In this document: in pieces, positions 48,926 through 59,169 of the stretch
Numbering within the stretch: the stretch's first letter is position 1
Layout of the letters: each line of letters starts with the position of its first letter
NCBI GenBank assembly: GCA_028869995.1
Contig: JAGWQN010000073.1
Coordinates: 40,442 to 104,441 of the forward strand
Source of the DNA: Rhodospirillales bacterium
GTDB taxonomy: Bacteria > Pseudomonadota > Alphaproteobacteria > Acetobacterales > Acetobacteraceae
Reading direction: 5' to 3'
Length of the DNA stretch: 64,000 nt
Notes under the pieces: generated by a model
What the model was told of the DNA's origin: nothing
Databases searched by the model: none
Seen by the model: the letters and a program-made list of their open reading frames with translations, nothing else
Made by a program: the position numbers and the translations under genes

Positions 48926-49684
48926 ATGACACCAAGGGGGAGAGGCACCATGGCGGCAGAAGGGGCCAAGGGTGGCGAGCCGGCGGTTCTCACCTTCGAC
49001 GTGGTGGGAACGCTGATCGATTTCGAATCCGGAATCCTCGGCTTTCTGCGCGAGGCCTGGGGCAAGACCGGCGTGCGGGCCACGGACGGCGCGATCCTCG
49101 ACGCCTACCGGCTCGCCCGGGGCAGCAAGGACGCCTGGCTGTTTCCCGACGATCTTGAGCGCGTCTATGGCATCATGGCGCCGCAACTCGGCGCCCCGGA
49201 GGATGCGGCGATCGCGCGCGCTTTTCGTGACGCGAGCAGGGCCTGGCCTGCGTTCCCTGATGCGCCGGAGGCCCTGCGTCGACTCAGGCAGCGCTACAAG
49301 CTGGTTGCGATGACCAACGCCAGGCGCTGGGCGCTCGACCCGATGATCGAGACCCTCGGTTCGCCTTTCGATGACACGGTGAGTGTGGACGAGGCGCTGT
49401 GCGAGAAGCCCGACCCCGCCTATTTCGCCTTCGCTCGCGGCCGCCTCAGTCGTGACGGCCACGGCATGCACGACATCCTGCACGTGGCGCAGAGCCAATA
49501 CCACGACATCGGTGTCGCGCGCCGGCTCGGCTACACGGTGGCTTGGGTCGAACGGCGCATGGGCCTCGGTCATGGCGGCACCATCGCGGCTGCGCAGGTC
49601 ACCGAACCGCACTATCATGTCGCGACGCTGGCGGCTCTCGCTGACATCGCAGACGCAGGCGAGCTCCGCATGGCGGCCAAGTGA
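48926..49684 (+). CDS. HAD-superfamily hydrolase
   Basis: LTFDVVGTLIDFESGILGFL, LVAMTNARRW, EKPDPAYFAFA, ILHVAQSQYHDIGVARRLG. Confidence 0.87.
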   Translation: MTPRGRGTMAAEGAKGGEPAVLTFDVVGTLIDFESGILGFLREAWGKTGVRATDGAILDAYRLARGSKDAWLFPDDLERVYGIMAPQLGAPEDAAIARAFRDASRAWPAFPDAPEALRRLRQRYKLVAMTNARRWALDPMIETLGSPFDDTVSVDEALCEKPDPAYFAFARGRLSRDGHGMHDILHVAQSQYHDIGVARRLGYTVAWVERRMGLGHGGTIAAAQVTEPHYHVATLAALADIADAGELRMAAK

Positions 49685-49826
49685 CGCGGCGCGTCGCTGC
49701 CAAATCCCGCCGCGAAAGAGCAGATCATGCCGGGGCGGGCGGGATTACGGCGAAATGTGCGCGTGGTCGGTTCCTACCGTGATAGCTGCGGCCGGGTGGC
49801 CGCCAAACAGCAAAACGGGGCTCACC

Positions 49827-51419
49827 ATGTCTGACGACATTCTGCCGACCCTACCCGGCGGCACCGCGCCAAGCGTGGACCTGCCGGCCGCCTCCCGCCG
49901 CTCGCTGCTGAGCATGGCCATGGCGGGTGGGCTGATCACCGCGGGCGGTCTCGCGCTGCCGGCGGAGGCAGCGACGGCGCCCAAGCGCGGCGGCAAGCTT
50001 ACCGTTGCCGGCTACGCGTCGTCCACCAAGGATACCCTCGATCCGGCTCACGCCTCCAACTCCACCGACTATTCGCGCCTGTTCATGTTCTACAACGGAC
50101 TGACGGTATTTGACCGTCACCTCAACGCGCTGCCGGATCTGGCGGAGAGCGTCGAGACCAAGGACGCGAAAAACTGGGTGGTCAAGCTGCGCAAGGGCAT
50201 CACCTTCCACGATGGCTCCCCCTTCACCTCGGCGGACGTCGTCTTCTCGCTCGCCCGCCACAAGGATCCAGCCACCAGTTCCGTGGTGCGGCCGATCGCC
50301 CTGCAGATGCAGGAGATCAAGGCTGCAGGCCCGCACGAGGTGCGCATCACGCTCACCGGCCCAAACTCGGAACTGCCGAGCCTGCTCGCAATCTACCAGA
50401 TGGTGATCGTCAAGGACGGCACGAAGGACTTCTCGAAGGGCATTGGCACCGGACCGTTCGTGGTCAAGGAGTTCAATCCCGGTGTCCGCTCGATCGCGGT
50501 GCGAAACCCCAATTATTTCCACCACGGCAAGCCGTACCTGGACGAGGTGACGTTCTTCGGCATTACCGACAACGCCGCGCGCGCCAATGCACTGCTCTCT
50601 GGCGACATCGACATCGCCAGCGGCATCACGCCCCTCGCCACGCGCCAGATCAAGGCTGCCAAAGGGTTTGCGGTGCTGAACACCGCAGCCGGCAACTATA
50701 CCGATCTCATCATGCACCTTGATGCGCCCATGACCGGCAATCCGGACTTCGTCCTGGCGATGAAGTATCTGCAGGACCGCGAACGCATCCGCGATAGCGT
50801 CTTCCTCGGCTACGCCACCATCGGCAACGATCAGCCGATCGCGCCTTCCAACCCCTATTACGACGCGAGCCTGCCGCAGCGCCCCCTCGATCTGGAAAAA
50901 GCCAAGTTTCATCTCAAGAAGGCGGGTATGCTCGGCAGCAAGGTACGACTTGTGAGCTCGGTCGCGGCCACCGGCTCTCCGGATATGGCGGTGATTCTCC
51001 AGGACACGGCTCGCAAGATCGGCTTCGATATCCAGATCGACCGCGTACCGGCGAACGGCTACTGGTCCAACTACTGGCTCAAGGCGCCCTTCACCTATGG
51101 CAACATCAACCCACGCCCGACGGCCAACATCCTGCTGACGCTGTTCTTCCAGTCCACGGCGCCGTGGAACGAGAGTCACTTCAAGAACCCGACATTCGAT
51201 AAACTGCTTATCGCCTCGCGTGCGGAGACGGATCTTGCGAAGCGCAAGCAGATGTATGCCGAGATGCAGAAGCTCATCCGGGATGACGCTGGCATCGGCA
51301 TTCCCGTCTTTATCAGCGACCTCGATGCCTACTCGACGCGGGTGAAGGGCTTCTACCCGATCCCGACGGGCGACCTGATGGGCTTCAACTTCGCCCAGAA
51401 TGTCTGGGTGGATGGCTGA
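49827..51419 (+). CDS. Peptide-type ABC transporter substrate-binding protein (SBP_bac_5)
   Basis: Signal-like N-terminus; DTLDPAHASNSTDYSRLFMFYNGLTVFD, WVVKLRKGITFHDGSPFTSADVVFSLARHKDP. Confidence 0.93.
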   Translation: MSDDILPTLPGGTAPSVDLPAASRRSLLSMAMAGGLITAGGLALPAEAATAPKRGGKLTVAGYASSTKDTLDPAHASNSTDYSRLFMFYNGLTVFDRHLNALPDLAESVETKDAKNWVVKLRKGITFHDGSPFTSADVVFSLARHKDPATSSVVRPIALQMQEIKAAGPHEVRITLTGPNSELPSLLAIYQMVIVKDGTKDFSKGIGTGPFVVKEFNPGVRSIAVRNPNYFHHGKPYLDEVTFFGITDNAARANALLSGDIDIASGITPLATRQIKAAKGFAVLNTAAGNYTDLIMHLDAPMTGNPDFVLAMKYLQDRERIRDSVFLGYATIGNDQPIAPSNPYYDASLPQRPLDLEKAKFHLKKAGMLGSKVRLVSSVAATGSPDMAVILQDTARKIGFDIQIDRVPANGYWSNYWLKAPFTYGNINPRPTANILLTLFFQSTAPWNESHFKNPTFDKLLIASRAETDLAKRKQMYAEMQKLIRDDAGIGIPVFISDLDAYSTRVKGFYPIPTGDLMGFNFAQNVWVDG

Positions 51420-52413
51420 CGCCATCGCGCTACTCGCTGCAGGGCGGCGGCGCTTCGCCGCCCCGCCATTGGCCGTCCTGGTGCTCAGGCGCATCGCGGT
51501 CAGCCTGCTGTTGCTGTTCGCCGTCTCGGTGCTGGTCTTCGCCGGCACCGAGATGCTGCCCGGGGACGTGGCGCAGATGATCCTCGGGCAGGGGGCTACG
51601 CCGCAGGCATTGGCTGGCCTGCGCGCGGCATTGCACCTCAACGAACCCGCCTGGTTGCGCTACCTGCACTGGCTTTGGGGCTTGTTGCATGGAAATGCCG
51701 GACACTCGCTGGTCAATGGCATGAGCATTGCGACGTTGGTCGGGCGGCGGCTGGTCAACTCGCTCTGGCTCGCCTTGTTCACCACGGTGGTAACGGTGCC
51801 GCTGGCCCTTACGGTCGGCATCACGGCCGCGATCTGGCGCGGCACGGCCTATGATCGCGTCGTTAACATGCTGACCATCGCGACGGTTTCCGTGCCGGAG
51901 TTTCTCTTCGCGACGGTCGCCGTGCTGATCTTCGCCGTGCGCCTGCGCTGGCTGCCGGCGCTGTCGCTGGTGATGCGCGGCGCGAGCTTCGCCGAGTTGC
52001 TGCGGGCCTATGCGCTCCCGGTCGCGACCCTCTCTCTCGCCATCTTCGCGCAAATGGCGCGGATGACGCGCGCGGCGCTGGTGAACACGCTCTCCTCCTC
52101 CTATGTCGAGATGGCGGTGCTGAAGGGCGTGCGACCGGTTCGGCTGGTACTGCGCCATGCGTTGCCCAACGCGTTGGGACCGGTCGCCAACGCGGTGGCG
52201 CTCAGCCTCTCCTTTCTCCTCGGGGGCGTTGTCATCGTCGAGACCGTGTTCAGCTACCCGGGTCTCGCCAAGCTGATGGTCGATGCTGTCAGCACCCGCG
52301 ACATGCCGCTCGTGCAGGCCTGCGCGATGATTTTCTGTACCGCTTATCTGCTGCTGGTGCTGGTCGCAGACATCATCGCGCTCCTCGCCAACCCACGGCT
52401 GCGTCACCGGTGA
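51412..52413 (+). CDS. Dipeptide-type ABC transporter permease (DppB-like)
   Basis: VLVFAGTEMLPGDVAQMILG...VETVFSYPGLAKLMVDAVSTRDMPLVQACAM. Confidence 0.92.
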   Translation: MADAIALLAAGRRRFAAPPLAVLVLRRIAVSLLLLFAVSVLVFAGTEMLPGDVAQMILGQGATPQALAGLRAALHLNEPAWLRYLHWLWGLLHGNAGHSLVNGMSIATLVGRRLVNSLWLALFTTVVTVPLALTVGITAAIWRGTAYDRVVNMLTIATVSVPEFLFATVAVLIFAVRLRWLPALSLVMRGASFAELLRAYALPVATLSLAIFAQMARMTRAALVNTLSSSYVEMAVLKGVRPVRLVLRHALPNALGPVANAVALSLSFLLGGVVIVETVFSYPGLAKLMVDAVSTRDMPLVQACAMIFCTAYLLLVLVADIIALLANPRLRHR

Positions 52414-52423
52414 GAGGGCGGGC

Positions 52424-53266
52424 ATGAACCACGACACGCCCCGCGGGCGCCGGCGCGCGCGGCCCTCTCCGGTGGCCCTTGCCGCCGGGACGGTGGTCGT
52501 CGCGTGCTTCGCTCTCGCCGTGTTCGGTCCCGTGCTCGCGCCACACGCGGAGGGTACCATTGTCTCGCGCAACATCTTTGCGCCGATGAGCGCCGCATTC
52601 CCGCTCGGAACCGATTATTTGGGGCGAGACATGCTGAGCCGTGTGCTCTACGGCGCCCGCTTTACCATCGGCGTCGCGTTGCCCGCGACGCTGCTCGCTT
52701 CCGGCACCGGCACGTTGCTCGGGATGCTGGCGGCCGTGCGCGGTCGCACGCTCGATGCCGTGCTGAGCCGCGCGATGGACACGCTCATTTCGCTGCCGAC
52801 GTTGATCTTCAGCCTGGTCGTCGTCGCCGCGCTCGGCTCCTCGATCACGGTCCTCGTCCTCACGGCGGCGGTGATCTACACGCCGGGCAGCTACCGTATT
52901 GCGCGTTCGGTCGCGGTCGACCTCTCCGCGACGGATTTTGTCAAGGCAGCGCGGGCGCGAGGCGAAGGTGGACTTGCCATCATGCTGGGCGAGATCCTGC
53001 CCAACATGGTGATGCCGGTCCTGACGGATTTCGGCCTGCGCTTCGTCTTCATCGTGCTGCTCCTGAGCAGCCTCAGCTTTCTTGGCCTTGGCATCCAACC
53101 ACCCTATTCGGATTGGGGCGGAATGGTGCGCGAAAACATCGAGGGGCTTTCCGCTGGTGCGCCCGCTGTAATTGTACCGGCCGTCGCGATCGCGATCCTG
53201 ACTGTCTCGGTGAACCTGCTGATCGACAACCTGCCCGGTCGCGGGAGCCGCCACCGTGGCGCATGA
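52424..53266 (+). CDS. Dipeptide-type ABC transporter permease (DppC-like)
   Basis: FPLGTDYLGRDMLSRVLYGARFTIGVAL...LSFLGLGIQPPYSDWGGMVRE. Confidence 0.92.
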   Translation: MNHDTPRGRRRARPSPVALAAGTVVVACFALAVFGPVLAPHAEGTIVSRNIFAPMSAAFPLGTDYLGRDMLSRVLYGARFTIGVALPATLLASGTGTLLGMLAAVRGRTLDAVLSRAMDTLISLPTLIFSLVVVAALGSSITVLVLTAAVIYTPGSYRIARSVAVDLSATDFVKAARARGEGGLAIMLGEILPNMVMPVLTDFGLRFVFIVLLLSSLSFLGLGIQPPYSDWGGMVRENIEGLSAGAPAVIVPAVAIAILTVSVNLLIDNLPGRGSRHRGA

Positions 53267-55130
53267 CGCGGGTGTGAGCGGGTCCCACTGGCACGTCGAG
53301 GTGACGGACCTTCTCGTCACCGCTCAGGGCCCAGCTGGCACGCCCACGCCCATCGTGCGCGACCTCAGCTTCGGCATTGCACGCGGCGAAGTGCTCGCGT
53401 TGATCGGCGAGTCCGGTTCGGGGAAGACCACAGCGGGGCTCTCGCTGCTGGGCTATGCGCGTCCCGGCTGCCGCATCGCGGGCGGATGCGTGCGCGTAGG
53501 AACGACAGATGTGCTCGCGCTGCGGCGCTCGCAGCTCGCGGATTTCCGCGGGGCCAACGTGAGCTATATTGCGCAGAGTGCTGCCGCCGCATTCAACCCG
53601 GCGCAACGTCTTCTGAGCCAGGTCATTGAACCCGCTCTGATCCATAGGCTGATGCCCCGCCGCGAGGCGGAGGAAAAAGCACGCGAGCTGTTTCGCGCGC
53701 TCGCCTTACCCGATCCCGTTCGTATCGGCGAGCGCTATCCGCACCAGGTCTCGGGCGGACAATTGCAGCGCGTCATGGCGGCGATGGCACTGATCACGGA
53801 CCCTGAGTTGGTCGTGCTCGACGAACCCAGCACGGCGCTCGACGTAACCACCCAGGTGGAGGTCTTGCGCGCGTTCAAGCGTGTCGTGCGCGATCTTCGT
53901 ACGACGGCGCTCTACATCTCCCACGATCTCGCGGTGGTGGCGCAGATCGCCGACCGCATCGTGGTGATGCACGACGGTGCGGCCCAGGAGACGGGAACCA
54001 CCGGCACCATCCTTGATGATGCGCAACATCCGTACACGCGTAGCCTTCTTGCCGCCGCAGCACCTCGCGGCGTGCCGGAGACGACCGATCCGCCGATGCC
54101 ACCACTTCTAGAGGTCACGAACCTAACCGCCGGCTATGGCCACAGACGGGCTCTTATCCCCGTGCTCCATGGTGTCAGCTTCACCATCGCTCCCGGACGT
54201 GTGCTCGGCGTCATCGGCGAGTCCGGCTGCGGCAAGAGCACGCTCGCGCGTGTGGTCGCTGGCCTGTTGCCCCAGGCCAGCGGGCAGGTGCTGCTTGATG
54301 GCCAGTCGCTGCCGGCCCGCGTCGAGGAGCGGACACGCGATCACCTGCGCGCCGTGCAGATCGTGTTCCAGTCGGCAGACACGGCACTCAACCCGGCCCG
54401 GCGCATCGGACCGATCCTCGCACGGCCGTTGCGCTTCTATCACGGCATGCGGGGCATCACGGCCCGCCGCCGCGTCGCAGAGTTGCTGGACATGGTCCGC
54501 CTGCCCCGTGCCGTCGCCGACCGCTTCCCCGACGAGCTATCCGGCGGCCAGAAGCAGCGGATCAACCTCGCGCGTGCCCTCGCCGCGGAGCCGCGGCTGT
54601 TGCTGTGCGACGAGGTGACGTCGGCACTGGATACGGTGGTCGGCGCCGCGGTTCTGGACCTTCTGGCAGAGCTGCGCCGCGAACTCGGGCTGGCGATGAT
54701 GTTCATCAGCCATGATCTTTCAACCGTGCGCGCGATTTGCGATGACATCATGATCCTCTATGCGGGCCAGCGGGTGGAGCTCGGTTCGCGGGCCGCGTTG
54801 CGGCAATTGCCCCGCCATCCCTATACGGACCTGCTGCTCTCCTCCGTGCCCCAACTCCGCCCGGGCTGGCTCGACGAGGTGGGTTCCGTGCATCTGCGAG
54901 AGGCGTCCGGCGAGCCTTCGCTCGACGACGGGGTGCGACCCTGTGCCTTTTTCCGCCGCTGCGCGCTGCGCATCGAGGGCGTGTGCGACCGTGCCACGCC
55001 ACCGCTGCGGCATCTGTCTAAGGGCGGAATGATTCTCTGCCATCGCGACGAGGCAGAGCTGAGCCGCGTGGAGGCATGCGAGACGGTGGACCTGGCGTCG
55101 GATGCGCCGACCATCCACGGTTGCGAATGA
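53256..55130 (+). CDS. Fused dual-ATPase dipeptide-type ABC transporter ATP-binding protein (DppD-DppF)
   Basis: Two complete ABC modules: GESGSGKTTAGL...VSGGQLQRVMAAM and GESGCGKSTLARV...LSGGQKQRINLARAL. Confidence 0.93.
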   Translation: MAHDAGVSGSHWHVEVTDLLVTAQGPAGTPTPIVRDLSFGIARGEVLALIGESGSGKTTAGLSLLGYARPGCRIAGGCVRVGTTDVLALRRSQLADFRGANVSYIAQSAAAAFNPAQRLLSQVIEPALIHRLMPRREAEEKARELFRALALPDPVRIGERYPHQVSGGQLQRVMAAMALITDPELVVLDEPSTALDVTTQVEVLRAFKRVVRDLRTTALYISHDLAVVAQIADRIVVMHDGAAQETGTTGTILDDAQHPYTRSLLAAAAPRGVPETTDPPMPPLLEVTNLTAGYGHRRALIPVLHGVSFTIAPGRVLGVIGESGCGKSTLARVVAGLLPQASGQVLLDGQSLPARVEERTRDHLRAVQIVFQSADTALNPARRIGPILARPLRFYHGMRGITARRRVAELLDMVRLPRAVADRFPDELSGGQKQRINLARALAAEPRLLLCDEVTSALDTVVGAAVLDLLAELRRELGLAMMFISHDLSTVRAICDDIMILYAGQRVELGSRAALRQLPRHPYTDLLLSSVPQLRPGWLDEVGSVHLREASGEPSLDDGVRPCAFFRRCALRIEGVCDRATPPLRHLSKGGMILCHRDEAELSRVEACETVDLASDAPTIHGCE

Positions 55131-55155
55131 TGTTACGAAGACACAAGGGAATCAT

Positions 55156-57177
55156 ATGACGTGGACGATCGGTGCCGATATCGGCGGGACCTTCGCGGAT
55201 TTCGTCGCACTGGAATCCGAAAGCGGCCGGCTCGTCACGCTCAAGGTGCTGACCACGCCCGACGATCCCGGCAAGGACGTGGGCGAGGGGTTGCGCCGAC
55301 TGGCCGGCGAGGGGATCGATGCTGATTCGGTCGAGCGCTTTGTCCATGGCACCACGATCGGCGTGAACACCATCATCCAGCGTCGCGGGGCAACCGTCGC
55401 GCTTTTCACCACGGCCGGCTTCACAGACATCCTCGAGCTGGCGCGACTGCGGATGCCGAACCCCTACAGCCTCTTCTGCGAACGTCCGCCGCCGCTCGTT
55501 CCGCGCGAGCATGTTTTCGGCGTTCACGAGCGCATGTCGGCGGAAGGCGAGACGCTGCTGGTTCCGGAGGCACGCGACGTTGCGCAAGCCGTTGCCGCGG
55601 CGCGTGCGGCGGGGTGCGTCGGCATCGTCATCTCCTTCCTCCACGCTTGGCGCAATCCGGCGCACGAACGCGACGTCGCGGCGATGATCACCTCGATCGA
55701 CCCGACGCTTGCCGTGTTCTGCGCCAGCGGCGTCTGGCCGGCGATCCGCGAATACGAGCGCACCAGCACCGCGGTGCTGAATGCCTATGTGCATCCGCGC
55801 ATCGCAGCCTATCTCGAGCGTGTCGAGAGCGAGCTGAAGGAGGCGGGCATTGCGGCGCCTCTCCTGCTGACCACCTCAGCCGGCGGTACCATGAGCGCGG
55901 CGCAAGGCCGGCGGGATTGTGTCGGCATGCTGCTTTCCGGTACGGCTTCCGGTGTGGTCGGTGCCGGTGTTGTCGCGCGCACGGCGGGTGTCCACGCTGC
56001 ACTGACACTCGACATGGGCGGTACGAGCGCAGATGTGGCGCTGCTGCGCGACGGCGCACCATCCTATACGGCAGGAATCGAGATTGGCCTCTATCCGTTG
56101 GCGACCACGACGGTGGCCGTCGCCTCCTCCGGCCAGGGCGGCGGCTCGATCGCGTGGATCGACGGACAGGGCGTCTTGCAGGTCGGACCGCAGAGTGCCG
56201 GTTCCACTCCTGGCCCAGCTTGCTTTGGTCGAGGTGGCGAGGCGTTTACCGTAACGGATGCTGCCCTCCTCTGCGGCATTCTCGGCCACGGCAAGCTTGG
56301 CTTCGGCGCGATCGCGCCGCAACCGGCATTGGCCGAGCAGGCGGCACGGCCGATCGCCGAGCGCCTTGGCCTTCCGCTCGCGGCCCTGGCGGAAGGCGTT
56401 CTCGATGTCGCCATCAGCGGCATGCTGATCCCCATCGAACAATTACTCGCCCGCGCGGGTGCACACGCGAGCGAACTGACACTGATTCCGTTCGGAGGCG
56501 CCGGACCGATGCTCGCGGCGCAGCTGGCGGAGACCGCGGGCATGCGCCGCGTGCTCGTGCCTGCCTCGCCCGGCACGCTCTGCGCACTCGGCGCGCTCAC
56601 GGCCGCCATCCGCCGCGACGCGATGCGCACGGTGCTGTTGCCCCTGGAAGATGAGTCCTGGTCTCTGATGCTGAAGACCCTGGATGAGCTCAGCGTCGAG
56701 GCCGTTGAGACCGTCACCGCGATGGCGGGGGCGGGTGAAACCGAGATCCGTCGTGCGGCCGATCTGCGCTATCGCGGGCAATCCTTCGAGATCGCTGTGC
56801 CCTTCGACGAGGACACGGACCTGGAGTCGCTCGCAGCGACATTTCATGCCGAGCACGAACGCCAGTTCGGCCATGCGGAACCAGGCGCCCCGTTGCAAGT
56901 GGTGAGCCTGCGGGTCTTTGCCGCGCGCCCCGCGCCGCCGCTCACGCTGCCACGCCGGGCCGGGCGCCCCCACGCACCGAGGACGCTGGGCCAGACACCG
57001 ATTCGCCTGGGCGGTCAGACGCGCCAGGCAACCCTGCTCTCGCGCACGGATCTCGACCCCGGCGCGCAGTTCGCGGGCCCTGCCATTGTGGTGCAGCCGG
57101 ATTGCACGGTTTTGGTGCCGCCCGGCTGGATGGCCATGATCGACGAGCTCGGCAACATCGACATGGAGCGCCCGTGA
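55156..57177 (+). CDS. hyuA: Hydantoinase A / oxoprolinase family subunit (second copy)
   Basis: MTWTIGADIGGTFADFVALES...LDMGGTSADVALLRDG; parallel to the 835-2880 protein. Confidence 0.93.
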   Translation: MTWTIGADIGGTFADFVALESESGRLVTLKVLTTPDDPGKDVGEGLRRLAGEGIDADSVERFVHGTTIGVNTIIQRRGATVALFTTAGFTDILELARLRMPNPYSLFCERPPPLVPREHVFGVHERMSAEGETLLVPEARDVAQAVAAARAAGCVGIVISFLHAWRNPAHERDVAAMITSIDPTLAVFCASGVWPAIREYERTSTAVLNAYVHPRIAAYLERVESELKEAGIAAPLLLTTSAGGTMSAAQGRRDCVGMLLSGTASGVVGAGVVARTAGVHAALTLDMGGTSADVALLRDGAPSYTAGIEIGLYPLATTTVAVASSGQGGGSIAWIDGQGVLQVGPQSAGSTPGPACFGRGGEAFTVTDAALLCGILGHGKLGFGAIAPQPALAEQAARPIAERLGLPLAALAEGVLDVAISGMLIPIEQLLARAGAHASELTLIPFGGAGPMLAAQLAETAGMRRVLVPASPGTLCALGALTAAIRRDAMRTVLLPLEDESWSLMLKTLDELSVEAVETVTAMAGAGETEIRRAADLRYRGQSFEIAVPFDEDTDLESLAATFHAEHERQFGHAEPGAPLQVVSLRVFAARPAPPLTLPRRAGRPHAPRTLGQTPIRLGGQTRQATLLSRTDLDPGAQFAGPAIVVQPDCTVLVPPGWMAMIDELGNIDMERP

Positions 57178-59156
57178 TGCGCACCGATCCCGTCACCCTG
57201 CAGGTTCTGCGCAACCACGTCCGTGCTGCCGCGGAGAGCATGGCGACCACGCTCTACCGAACCGCACACTCGACCTTCGTGAAAGAAACGGAAGACTTTA
57301 CGATCCAGCTGCTGGACGCGCACGGCAAGCCCTGCGCCGTGCCCATCGACCTCGGCGCCACCTGGTATCCGGCACTCGATTACGAGGCAGCCATCGCGCT
57401 TGTGCCGGGAGGCTACCGTCCTGGCGATATCGCGATCACAAACGACCCTTATTCGGGCTTCCTCGCGACTCATTCGCCGGACATCGTCATGTGGAAGCCT
57501 GTCTTCCACGAAGACGAGATTATCGCCTTCGCCGGCGGACACATCCACAACGTCGATGTCGGCGGCGCGGTGCCAGCGAGCATCTCGCGCACGCTGACGG
57601 ATGTTCACCAGGAGGGTATCCGTGTCCCCCCCGCGAAGCTCTATCGCGAAGGCGTGCTCGACGAGGGGCTGCTGCGTGTGCTGCTGGCGAATGTGCGGAT
57701 TCCGGAACAGAACTGGGGTGACCTCAAGGCACAGGTGGCCGCCGTCAATACGGGCGAGCGGCGCATCCAGGAACTCGTGCGCCGCTTCGGCGTGCGCACC
57801 GTCACCGATGGGCTCGCGGACCTCCTCGACTACGCGGAGGGGCAGGCACGTGCCGTGCTCGCAAGTGTCCCGGACGGGGAATACCGCTTCACCGAGTATT
57901 GCGACGAAGACGCGGCAGGCGGCAATCCGCTCCGCCTCTGTCTGACGTTGCGTATCGCACGTGATGCCGCGGAGCTCGACTTCACCGGCTCGGACCCGCA
58001 GACGCTCGCTTCGCTCAATGTGCCGACCGGTGGGCATCCACGCCACTCGCTGATGTTGGTGGGCGTTTACTATGTGCTCTCGGCGCTGCATCCGGGCATC
58101 ACACTCAACTACGGCACGATCCGCCCGTTCACCTGCATCGCGCCGCCGGGCAGTGTACTGAACCCGAGCTTCCCGGCGGCGGTGGGTATGCGCAGCCTGA
58201 CGTGCGGGCGGTTGCGCAGCCTCATCTTCGGAGCCTTCGCCGCGGCAGCGCCCGAGCGCCTGCCGGCCGCGCCTGCCGGCGCTACGTCCATCATCAACGT
58301 CGCCGCCGAGCATCCGCGCACGGGACGACGCACCATCACGGCGGTGGCCCCCATCGTGGGTGGCGGCGGTGGCATGCCGCATCGTGACGGCACCGACGGC
58401 GCGGGTGCGGATGCGGCCTATCTCAAGAACAGTCCCGTCGAGATCACGGAATCCGAGGCGCCGGTCCGCATCCTGCGGTACGGCCTCATGCCGGATACCG
58501 GCGGCGCCGGGGTCCATCGCGGCGGCATGGCCCAGGTCGTGGAGTTCTGCGCCACCGCCCCCGATGCGTTTGTCACCGCGCGCAACCGCGACCGCAGTGT
58601 CTTCCAGCCCTGGGGTGTGCTCGGTGGCGACCCTGGGAGTGTTGGAAGTTTCACGCTCAATCCGGGCGCCGCCAACGAACGCGACCTACGCAACACAGAC
58701 GCGCTGCGCCTCGCACCGGGCGATGTCTTGCGCGTCATTTCGCCTGGTGGTGGCGGGCGTGGCGACCCCTTCCGTCGAGCACCGGAGGCGGTGCTGCGCG
58801 ATGTGCGCGCGGGGCTGGTCAGCACCGAGGCGGCGCGGCGCAGCTACGGCGTCGCCATTGCGGGCGGCGCGATCGACGCCGCTGAGACGGCACGTCTGCG
58901 CACGGCGAGACCGGAGCGCACCGGCTTTGCGCCTGGTGCAGCCCGCACGGCGCACGAAACGCGATGGCATGCCGCAGCCTATGCCGCAATGCACGAAGTG
59001 CTGGCGGACCTGCCGCCGAGCCGTCGTTCTTTCGTCAAAGCGATGCTGTTCGATGCCGTGCGCGGCGCACCACCGGAACGTGACGCCAGCGAGGTTATTC
59101 GTGAGGCGTTCGCTTCGTGGACCCGCCGGGCGGCTGCACTTCCGTCCCTGCCGTGA
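57177..59156 (+). CDS. hyuB: Hydantoinase B / oxoprolinase family subunit (second copy)
   Basis: MRTDPVTLQVLRNHVRAAAESMATTLYRTAHSTFVKETEDF...DIAITNDPYSGFLATHSPDI; ATG overlaps the hyuA stop. Confidence 0.93.
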   Translation: MRTDPVTLQVLRNHVRAAAESMATTLYRTAHSTFVKETEDFTIQLLDAHGKPCAVPIDLGATWYPALDYEAAIALVPGGYRPGDIAITNDPYSGFLATHSPDIVMWKPVFHEDEIIAFAGGHIHNVDVGGAVPASISRTLTDVHQEGIRVPPAKLYREGVLDEGLLRVLLANVRIPEQNWGDLKAQVAAVNTGERRIQELVRRFGVRTVTDGLADLLDYAEGQARAVLASVPDGEYRFTEYCDEDAAGGNPLRLCLTLRIARDAAELDFTGSDPQTLASLNVPTGGHPRHSLMLVGVYYVLSALHPGITLNYGTIRPFTCIAPPGSVLNPSFPAAVGMRSLTCGRLRSLIFGAFAAAAPERLPAAPAGATSIINVAAEHPRTGRRTITAVAPIVGGGGGMPHRDGTDGAGADAAYLKNSPVEITESEAPVRILRYGLMPDTGGAGVHRGGMAQVVEFCATAPDAFVTARNRDRSVFQPWGVLGGDPGSVGSFTLNPGAANERDLRNTDALRLAPGDVLRVISPGGGGRGDPFRRAPEAVLRDVRAGLVSTEAARRSYGVAIAGGAIDAAETARLRTARPERTGFAPGAARTAHETRWHAAAYAAMHEVLADLPPSRRSFVKAMLFDAVRGAPPERDASEVIREAFASWTRRAAALPSLP

Positions 59157-59169
59157 GAGGTTGAAAACC

